Source: Anaerolineales bacterium UBA3940
GTDB taxonomy: Bacteria > Chloroflexota > Anaerolineae > Aggregatilineales > UBA3940
Direction: 5' to 3'
Assembly (NCBI GenBank): GCA_002385675.1
Contig: DGDY01000168.1
Location: forward strand, 1 to 11,325
DNA length: 11,325 nt
Below the pieces are notes generated by a model. It was not told the DNA's origin. It saw only the letters and a program-made list of their open reading frames with translations, and did not search any database. Positions within the stretch are counted from its first letter, which is position 1, and every line of letters starts with the position of its first letter. Of the stretch, positions 6,519-11,325 are shown piece by piece. Made by a program: the position numbers and the translations under genes.

Positions 6519-7173
6519 CCGCTTCAAGCAGCCCCTTTTGCAGTGCGTACTGGACTATATCAGACCGATGATGCAGGTCCAGCTTCTCCATCAGGCGCCG
6601 GCGATAGGTTTCAACAGTCTTGTCGCTGATAAACAGCATCTCACCGATCTCGCGGCTGGAGAAACCGCGGGCCGTGTAAGTGAGGACTTCGCGCTCGCGT
6701 TCACTCAGCAAACTGAGACTGTCTTCCTCCTTATGCCGGTTCACGTCCTGGCGGCGATAGTATTCCACGAGGATGTGTGCCGCATCCGGGTACAGGTAGG
6801 TCTTCCCTTGCGCAACCTGCCGGATCGCGTGAATGAGGTCGGTGTCTGCCGCGCTTTTCAATACGTAGCCCGCTGCTCCACTCTGGATCACCTGGACGAT
6901 GTACTGCTCGTCCGCGTGCATTGTCAGCACCAGCACTTTCGTGTCCAGATGCTGGGAGGTAATTTCTGCGATAGCGTCCAGCCCATTCATATCCGGCATC
7001 GTCAGATCCATTATGATGACGTCCGGCGCGAGCCTGGCAACCTGGTCGATGGCCTCGTGCCCGTTAGCCGCTTCTCCGATGACTTCCAGATCAGGTTCTG
7101 CGTTCAGCAGGGCGCGCAGGCCGGCGCGCAATACGGCATGGTCATCTGCCAGCACGACCCGTATCTTCTTCAT
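6511..7173 (-). CDS. NarL/FixJ-family response regulator of the rdh locus
   Basis: This is a regulator of 220 residues. The receiver domain has D9/D10, phospho-acceptor D56 in I-M-D-L-T-M, T84 and K106. The C-terminal LuxR helix-turn-helix (about 155-215) reads L-S-E-R-E-R-E-V-L, S-S-R-E-I-G-E-M-L and K-T-V-E-T-Y. It overlaps the kinase stop (TGATG) and the following membrane-protein start (ATGACTGA), so it sits in one tight operon of kinase, regulator, membrane protein and RdhA. The start could equally be the GTG one codon earlier; GAGGAG lies 6-9 bases upstream of the two. NarL proteins bind as dimers to inverted heptamers, so the 7-5-7 dyads at 4809-4830 and 8867-8888 are natural target candidates. 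Control of rdh genes by this protein is inferred from position. Confidence 0.95.
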   Translation of the reverse strand: MKKIRVVLADDHAVLRAGLRALLNAEPDLEVIGEAANGHEAIDQVARLAPDVIIMDLTMPDMNGLDAIAEITSQHLDTKVLVLTMHADEQYIVQVIQSGAAGYVLKSAADTDLIHAIRQVAQGKTYLYPDAAHILVEYYRRQDVNRHKEEDSLSLLSEREREVLTYTARGFSSREIGEMLFISDKTVETYRRRLMEKLDLHHRSDIVQYALQKGLLEADD

Positions 7174-8780
7174 CACACTTTCATCTCCTCAACAACAGTA
7201 CCCACGGCAGCCTCGGCGGTGATCCGTGTGCCAGAGCCAGGGCTTGATGCTATGTGGAATGTCCCTCCGATGAGTTCGATGCGCTCAGCCATGCCAATCA
7301 GGCCCAGGCCGTGCCCCTCGTTCCGCAGCACCTGCGCCGGATCGAAGCCCTGCCCATTGTCGGTGATGATCAATCGCAGCACCTCGGGCGTCTGTTCAAG
7401 CGTCACCTCGACCTGCGTCGCCCCTGCGTGCTTGGCAACATTCGATAGCGCCTCTTGCACCACCCGATAGAAGACGATTTCGTACTCATGCGCCAGGCGA
7501 ATGGGCTCCTCGGGAGCCACAAACGTCACGTCTATGCCCGTTTTCTGTGTGTACTGCTTGACATACCCTTCCAGCGCCGACACCAAACCCAGGTCGTCGA
7601 GCGCTGCCGGGCGAAGATCGAGTGCCAGGCGACGCACTTCTTCCAACGTCTGCCAGGTGATGGTCCGGAGCTCTTCGGCTTGGGCCCGGACAGACGGCAG
7701 ATCAGGTAACTTCTCCATTACCTTGAGCTGAACCAATATGCTGGTCAGCAGCTGCCCGGTTTCGTCGTGTAGTTCGCGGCTGATGCGCTTCCGCTCCTCC
7801 TCCTGCGCCGTAACGATGCGGGCCAGCAGACGCGTGCGCATCGCCTCTTTGTGACGCAGTTCGGCCCAGAGGCGCTCATTCTCAAGCGCTACGCTCAACT
7901 GGTTGCTCACCGCCAGCAAGAACTGAGCAGTGCCTTCACCTAAAGCAAGGCCATTCTCAGATAATAACGCCAAGAGGCCGCACAACTGGTCCTTGATGCG
8001 GATAGGTACGCTGACGCACGTGTGATACGGCCCCCACGCGAGGGTTTCTGGCAGCATCAGGGTAAGGAGGGGTTTAGGAACCGGCTCTGAACGGGTGTGC
8101 TCGTAGAGGAATCGCAGCAGGTCATCGTTAGCCTCGAGTATCCCGGCGATGTTTTCGGTTGCATGAGCTACAACCTGCTGCTGATCGTCGTCAATAACAG
8201 AAACCAGACCAGCAGAAGCACCGACGATCTCCAGCGCGCAGTCGAGCGCGTAGCCAAGGACACCATGCGCCGTTGATGACTCGCCTACCATACGGGCGAG
8301 TTCGAACAGGCGGGCCAGCTCCATATTGCGGGTGCGCAACTTCTCATTGGATGCCTGGAGATCCTGCTGTGAGCGGGCCAGGCTATCGACCATTGTGTTG
8401 AAAGCCAGCCCAAGCTGGCCGATCTCATCTCTGGCCCACACCGGAGCCCGCAATGCCAGGTCGCCTTGCCCCACCTGCTGTGCGATGCGCGTGATACTCA
8501 GGATGGGCCGGGTCAAGATCCAGGTCAGCAGGTACGCCACCACCAGTCCGATGAGCGTCGCCAACACGGTCACGATAATCACACCGCGCGTGCCGACGTT
8601 CATCGCTTGCGCTACACGCTCCTCGCTGAGCAGATAGCTCAGCCAGCCGCCGAGCCCGTTACGCACCCACCAGGCAATCGCGAAGCCGAGGATCAGCATC
8701 GATGTCACGACGATCCCGATGATTTTCTGCCGCAGGGGGACTCGCCCCGCGAGGTTCCAGAAGCGGTGCCACATCACCAT
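7173..8780 (-). CDS. Membrane HAMP-GAF sensor histidine kinase (HisKA_3) of the rdh locus
   Basis: This is a sensor kinase of 535 residues. Two membrane helices (about 19-40 and 65-90) flank an outside loop of only about 25 residues. Then come a HAMP segment (about 90-142, with A-R-D-E-I-G-Q-L), a short coiled stretch, a GAF domain (about 160-303), HisKA_3 with H338 in S-R-E-L-H-D-E-T-G-Q, and HATPase_c with N box (Q-E-A-L-S-N-V-A-K-H near 442-451), D-N-G-Q-G-F and G-L-G-L-I-G-M. The outside loop is too short for a folded ligand domain, so sensing is more likely by the GAF domain or within the membrane. The ATG at 8780 has GGAG 9 bases ahead; a TTG one codon upstream is less likely. Its partner regulator overlaps the end. 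It diverges from a tetrahaem cytochrome gene across about 180 bases holding the shared dyad. Confidence 0.95.
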   Translation of the reverse strand: MVMWHRFWNLAGRVPLRQKIIGIVVTSMLILGFAIAWWVRNGLGGWLSYLLSEERVAQAMNVGTRGVIIVTVLATLIGLVVAYLLTWILTRPILSITRIAQQVGQGDLALRAPVWARDEIGQLGLAFNTMVDSLARSQQDLQASNEKLRTRNMELARLFELARMVGESSTAHGVLGYALDCALEIVGASAGLVSVIDDDQQQVVAHATENIAGILEANDDLLRFLYEHTRSEPVPKPLLTLMLPETLAWGPYHTCVSVPIRIKDQLCGLLALLSENGLALGEGTAQFLLAVSNQLSVALENERLWAELRHKEAMRTRLLARIVTAQEEERKRISRELHDETGQLLTSILVQLKVMEKLPDLPSVRAQAEELRTITWQTLEEVRRLALDLRPAALDDLGLVSALEGYVKQYTQKTGIDVTFVAPEEPIRLAHEYEIVFYRVVQEALSNVAKHAGATQVEVTLEQTPEVLRLIITDNGQGFDPAQVLRNEGHGLGLIGMAERIELIGGTFHIASSPGSGTRITAEAAVGTVVEEMKV

Positions 8781-8866
8781 CAATCCCGGCTCCAGACGCG
8801 CAGCGCATCAGATTACCCATCACGATAATCCAGATGCCCTTGCGCGACTAGTGATCTTTGCAAGTT

Positions 8867-8888
8867 GTCTGTCAGGAAAAACCTTACA
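8867..8888. promoter_or_regulatory. Putative operator, copy 2 (divergent kinase/cytochrome region)
   Basis: Plus strand: GTC, then TGTCAGG (overlapping TGTC), five A and CCTTACA. This is an imperfect 7-5-7 inverted repeat with one arm mismatch. It matches the copy at 4809-4830 at 19 of 22 positions in noncoding sequence 4 kb away. It lies 87-108 bases upstream of the kinase ATG and 76-97 upstream of the cytochrome ATG, so it could serve both. Confidence 0.55.
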
Positions 8889-8910
8889 CAAACTAACTGA
8901 TTCTCCCCGG

Positions 8911-8939
8911 CAGACAGATCTGACCGGAGCCCCGATAAT
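8911..8939 (+). promoter_or_regulatory. Possible sigma70-type promoter for the cytochrome gene
   Basis: CAGACA (-35, 4 of 6 to consensus), a 17-base spacer and GATAAT (-10, 5 of 6). Transcription would start near 8946, just before the GGAG at 8949-8952 and the ATG at 8964. The shared dyad would be centred near -68, a workable place for an activator. The -35 is weak, so this is tentative. Confidence 0.35.
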
Positions 8940-8963
8940 CAACCGTATGGAGATGAAATACTG

Positions 8964-9401
8964 ATGAACAAGGTCCGATACGATCACCTGCTGCCCATTC
9001 TGCTGTTGCTGTTTCTCACCGGCTGCCAGACCGCGTTTGCCGTTGAGAGCACTCCCACTCCCACCCCAACTGTGACGCCGCTCCCGAGTCCGACGCCCAA
9101 CCCGGCAGATGTGGTTGCCCACATCGAAGCAACATGGCGAGACATCGACTCTCTGGCGCGCCCACATCTCGAAGAAGGCATCGAGTGTGAGGCCTGCCAT
9201 TTAGAGGGAGTGCTCGCTGCTGAGAGACCGTCCAATGCTACCTGTCTCGACTGCCACCAGACGACGATAAGCGAGCTGTATGCGATCACGAACAGCAACG
9301 GCACGCAGGTTCATCCGGCAGCCCATCTGGAAACTGAGGACTGTTCGACGTGCCACCGTGGCCACAAGCACATCGCTGATCCGTGCAACAGTTGCCATTA
9401 A
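8964..9401 (+). CDS. Tetrahaem c-type cytochrome lipoprotein
   Basis: This is an exported haem protein of 145 residues. A lipoprotein signal (hydrophobic 9-18, lipobox L-T-G-C with C21) is followed by a Thr/Pro-rich linker (about 30-46) and a domain with four c-type haem sites: C-E-A-C-H (75-79), C-L-D-C-H (94-98), C-S-T-C-H (127-131) and C-N-S-C-H at the very C-terminus (141-145). H68, H117, H121, H134 and H136 could be distal ligands. The H-x-x-x-x-x-x-x-C-S-T-C-H-R-G-H-K pattern resembles the small tetrahaem domains of flavocytochrome c and cytochrome c3-type proteins. It would sit on the outer face of the membrane and pass electrons. It diverges from the rdh kinase, sharing its control region, so a role as electron donor to RdhA is a reasonable guess but unproven. 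No partner flavoprotein or cytochrome maturation gene is in the window. GGAG is 11 bases before the ATG. Confidence 0.92.
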   Translation: MNKVRYDHLLPILLLLFLTGCQTAFAVESTPTPTPTVTPLPSPTPNPADVVAHIEATWRDIDSLARPHLEEGIECEACHLEGVLAAERPSNATCLDCHQTTISELYAITNSNGTQVHPAAHLETEDCSTCHRGHKHIADPCNSCH

Positions 9402-9558
9402 CGAGGGCCGGCATTTTGTCTTGGTGACCAACGGCATGCGGGGGCAGCGAATGAGTAGCAGAAGGGCAGGGGGAGGATGCTTGCGCGACTTCCTAAGTTT
9501 CAATTGACGGCAGCTCTAAAGCAAGCAAGCTCACGAAGAAACTGGCCACCTGTCAAAG

Positions 9559-9702
9559 ATGCTAGTCTACCAAGCTAGTTTGGTGACCAATCAAGAGATA
9601 CTCCGTCTCAGGGAAGAGTTATTCGAGGAAATAAAGCTACAGGCACGCGACCGGCATAAAGCATGCGGCCTGCTGGATACCCTAAGAACTGTTGGCAGAT
9701 AA
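9559..9702 (+). CDS. Possible 47-residue small protein, unknown
   Basis: This ATG-to-TAA frame is notable for its composition: a short N-terminus, then E-I-L-R-L-R-E-E-L-F-E-E-I-K-L-Q-A-R-D-R, which would form a charged amphipathic helix, ending G-L-L-D-T-L-R-T-V-G-R. There is no good ribosome binding site and no family I recognise. It may be a real small protein, the stub of a lost gene, or chance. Confidence 0.2.
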   Translation: MLVYQASLVTNQEILRLREELFEEIKLQARDRHKACGLLDTLRTVGR

Positions 9703-9778
9703 ACGAGAAGAGGTCTAACGGGGATCGGTCGACGATGTCGGCAAGTCGTATACAAAACCGTACGGGTGAGACTTGTCC

Positions 9779-9800
9779 GGTCGCATAAATTTATGCAACC
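9779..9800. repeat. 22-bp near-perfect palindrome, related to the next one
   Basis: GGTCGCATAAA joined directly to TTTATGCAACC: 10 of 11 base pairs match with no loop. It shares the outer GGTCGCA...TGC(G/A)ACC with the palindrome that begins 45 bases later. Such a pair may be tandem operators or the end of a lost mobile element. Confidence 0.6.
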
Positions 9801-9822
9801 GCTAAAGTCTTTCAGTGTCTTT

Positions 9823-9847
9823 TGGTCGCAAAATAAATTTGCGACCA
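9823..9847. repeat. 25-bp inverted repeat with 5-base centre
   Basis: TGGTCGCAAA, ATAAA, TTTGCGACCA: perfect 10-bp arms. No T tract follows on either side, so it is not an intrinsic terminator. Outer bases are the same as in the palindrome at 9779-9800. Confidence 0.65.
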
Positions 9848-10026
9848 CTTTCTATGTCGTCTATCGTCGTCTATCGGGGCTGGAGTTAAAGCGAGAGGCC
9901 GGTGGCCAAATACCATGTGCTTCGCCGCCGCTCAATGTTGTCGACAGACAGATACACCGGAATCTCATGAGCCTCTCTCGCCTCTCACTCCCTACGATCG
10001 GGCACGCCAGTGCGACCTATAAGCTC

Positions 10027-10623
10027 TCACACGTCGTTACAAAAGCGCCTGAACTCGCAGTTGAGGCATCGGCGAAACGACTCAGCCGGAGGAGGCATCG
10101 TCTCTCGTTCACTCACAGCCCTCATCTCTGCGAGCAGTGTTCGGAGCTTATCGCGCCGTCTCGTCGTGATTTTTACCTCTTCCGCCCGCCGAAGTGGGAT
10201 CAGATAGATAAATCCCCGGCGCACGGGTAAGCCATACGTCGCTTCGAGGAGCTCAGCATAAGCAGTCAACTGGAGCTTGAAATGGTAGCTAACGCGGCGA
10301 GATAGCTTGTAATCCACAGGGATGTGCTCCGCATGCGGGCCAGCCACCTCGATCACCTCGTCAACGATGCCGGTGAGCCCCAGCGCATCACATCGTGCCG
10401 GAACGTCAAAATAACGCTCTCCATCTATGCCGGACAGATGATAAGCCTTGAGCGTTCGGCGCCGAGCTTTCTCCTGCTCATCGATGCCAGCGTCGATCCC
10501 TGCTGCCATCTTATAAGTCGTGGGACGCACATCGGGCAAGCAGGCATGATAGAAGAAGATGCGCGGGCAGTACGCATACTGTTTGAGGTCCGTCACTGTA
10601 ATGAGCAGATCGTCCTCAGTCAT
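10027..10623 (-). CDS. cas4: CRISPR-associated exonuclease Cas4
   Basis: This is a RecB-like nuclease of 198 residues that works with Cas1-Cas2 in trimming prespacers and choosing PAM-flanked ends. The four iron-sulfur cysteines are present: C19 in Y-A-Y-C-P-R and C186, C189, C195 in C-L-N-C-E-F-R-R-F-C. The nuclease core shows D88 (G-I-V-D-E-V), D104-Y-K106 (V-D-Y-K) and Q118 in Q-L-T-A-Y-A-E-L-L. Length is normal for Cas4, so it looks active. The ATG at 10623 overlaps the cas2 stop by 8 bases (ATGACTGA); a TTG three codons earlier is less likely. It is the last gene of the leftward cas unit, and no terminator is seen after it. Confidence 0.95.
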   Translation of the reverse strand: MTEDDLLITVTDLKQYAYCPRIFFYHACLPDVRPTTYKMAAGIDAGIDEQEKARRRTLKAYHLSGIDGERYFDVPARCDALGLTGIVDEVIEVAGPHAEHIPVDYKLSRRVSYHFKLQLTAYAELLEATYGLPVRRGFIYLIPLRRAEEVKITTRRRDKLRTLLAEMRAVSERETMPPPAESFRRCLNCEFRRFCNDV

Positions 10624-10870
10624 CCTGTTCAATCTCCAACCGCTCCGACCAATCCCGCTCGCAAACCGGGATCAGATGGATCTTGCCGGGTCTCCGTCCG
10701 AGCCGCTTGCGACACTTCAGCATCAGCTCTTCCTGGTGCGTTTTGCTCAGTTGCCCGATGAAAGCACTGTATTGGACCCGATCGAGGCCGTAATCCAAAC
10801 AAATATCGGCAACTTTCGCGCGAACGCTATCATCAGGAATATCGTAAATTAACAGCAAACGGGCACGCAT
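10616..10870 (-). CDS. cas2: CRISPR-associated endonuclease Cas2
   Basis: This is an 84-residue subunit of the spacer-integration complex, slightly short for the family but complete. It begins M-R-A-R-L-L-L-I-Y-D-I-P-D-D with the conserved D10 after the first beta strand, and continues with the ferredoxin-like fold pattern (V-Q-Y-S-A-F-I-G near 32-39, I-H-L-I-P-V-C near 64-70). The ATG lies 3 bases after the cas1 stop and the end overlaps cas4, so the three are co-translated. In the complex Cas2 bridges two Cas1 dimers; its own nuclease activity is usually dispensable. Confidence 0.95.
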   Translation of the reverse strand: MRARLLLIYDIPDDSVRAKVADICLDYGLDRVQYSAFIGQLSKTHQEELMLKCRKRLGRRPGKIHLIPVCERDWSERLEIEQDD

Positions 10871-10873
10871 CGA

Positions 10874-11325
10874 TCACCACCCTGCCGAGAAGGGTTCATA
10901 AGTGCTGGCATCACGTCGGAGGAAAGCGGCAAGGTTGCGAGCCTGGGATTGCAGCACGATGCGCAGGGGGAAGCGCTTGCCCTGGTAGCGCACAGCCGTA
11001 TCGAGGCGCTTCAGCACCTTCTCGGCGAGCGCCCGCCGGGTATCGGCTGACAGGCGGCCCTGCTCGTCCTGCTCAACGGTAAAATAGCGATTGACAAGGC
11101 CGAAGACGACCCGATCAACCACAACCTGGCGAAATTCCTCGATCAGATCGAGGACCAGACTGGGCTTTCCGGGGCGGTCAGCATGGATGAAACCCGCATA
11201 CGGGTCAAGACCAGCCAGCACCAGCGCCCGCTCTACCTGGGCATACAGGATGCCGTAGCCGTAGTTCAACAGGCTGTTAACCGGGTCAGTTGCCCCACGC
11301 CCAATACGGGCCTCCCACGCGTACT
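10874..11325 (-). CDS. cas1: CRISPR-associated integrase Cas1 (5' part beyond the window)
   Basis: This is the C-terminal 150 residues of Cas1, the spacer integrase. The frame stays open through the window edge, so the start is missing. Visible motifs are W-E-A-R-I-G-R-G-A-T-D-P-V-N-S-L-L-N-Y-G-Y, then G-F-I-H-A-D-R-P-G-K-P-S-L-V-L-D-L-I-E-E-F-R. The latter carries the catalytic His (of I-H-A-D) and Asp (of L-V-L-D); the third catalytic residue, a Glu, should lie in the missing part. The protein ends F-S-A-G-W. Three bases separate it from cas2. The gene order cas1-cas2-cas4 is less common than cas4-cas1-cas2; the subtype cannot be set without effector genes. Confidence 0.95.
   Translation of the reverse strand, partial: YAWEARIGRGATDPVNSLLNYGYGILYAQVERALVLAGLDPYAGFIHADRPGKPSLVLDLIEEFRQVVVDRVVFGLVNRYFTVEQDEQGRLSADTRRALAEKVLKRLDTAVRYQGKRFPLRIVLQSQARNLAAFLRRDASTYEPFSAGW

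Larger units (their letters stand above)
9402..10026. other. Long gap between cytochrome and cas genes
   Basis: About 620 bases without a convincing gene and locally more AT-rich than the flanks. It contains a 47-codon reading frame (9559-9702), two related palindromes (9779-9800 and 9823-9847), two copies of the odd palindrome TTGGTGACCAA (9421-9431 and 9580-9590) and a 10-bp tandem duplication GTCGTCTATC (9856-9875). I see no regularly spaced 28-37-base repeats, so no CRISPR array, and no recognisable transposase remnant. Confidence 0.6.

Noticed and set aside
6280..7470. 396-codon open frame on the plus strand opposite the response regulator and small membrane gene
   Set aside because: It is antisense to two clear coding genes, has no domain resemblance, and arises from the open complementary frame of GC-rich sequence.
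9402..10026. CRISPR array downstream of cas4
   Set aside because: Looked for repeated 28-37-base units at regular spacing; only short palindromes and one 10-bp tandem duplication are present.
9766..10230. 154-codon plus-strand frame running from the gap into cas4
   Set aside because: Half of it is antisense to cas4, its start covers the palindromes, and the residues look like random translation.

Overview
The window looks like a Chloroflexota (Anaerolineae-like or non-Dehalococcoides Dehalococcoidia) contig of moderately high GC, assembled from a Nextera library: the first 19 bases are Tn5 mosaic-end adapter. The phylum call is inference. It rests on a Dehalococcoides-style RdhA/RdhB pair, HisKA_3/NarL two-component systems, a decayed Rhs/beta-helix giant-protein fragment and GC content; no rRNA or housekeeping marker is present.

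Layout. Bases 20-1681 (+) hold a 5'-truncated GAF histidine kinase and its NarL-type regulator. Bases 1690-2240 (-) hold a frameshifted remnant of a large surface protein. Bases 2300-8780 (-) hold an organohalide-respiration locus in two parts. The upstream part is kinase, response regulator, small two-helix membrane protein and RdhA, every junction overlapping. The downstream part is an FmdB-type zinc ribbon, a second RdhA and RdhB, closed by an intrinsic terminator. Diverging from the kinase at 8964 (+) is a lipoprotein with four CxxCH haem sites. After about 600 bases without a convincing gene, the window ends in cas4, cas2 and a cas1 cut by the edge (-).

How it may work together. The membrane HAMP-GAF kinase and its NarL regulator are probably the controllers of this dehalogenase locus. 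A near-identical 22-bp dyad (19 of 22 positions the same) lies in the kinase/cytochrome divergent region and again between the second rdhA and fmdB, which suggests one regulon joining the sensor, both dehalogenases and the cytochrome. The RdhAs carry Tat signals and two ferredoxin-type clusters. One has a normal RdhB anchor; the other lacks RdhB but is translationally coupled to an unrelated small membrane protein. A tetrahaem lipoprotein next to rdh genes would be an unusual electron carrier, because Dehalococcoides-type organohalide respiration is cytochrome-free. This regulon with its alternative anchor and possible haem electron route is the best candidate for something undescribed here.
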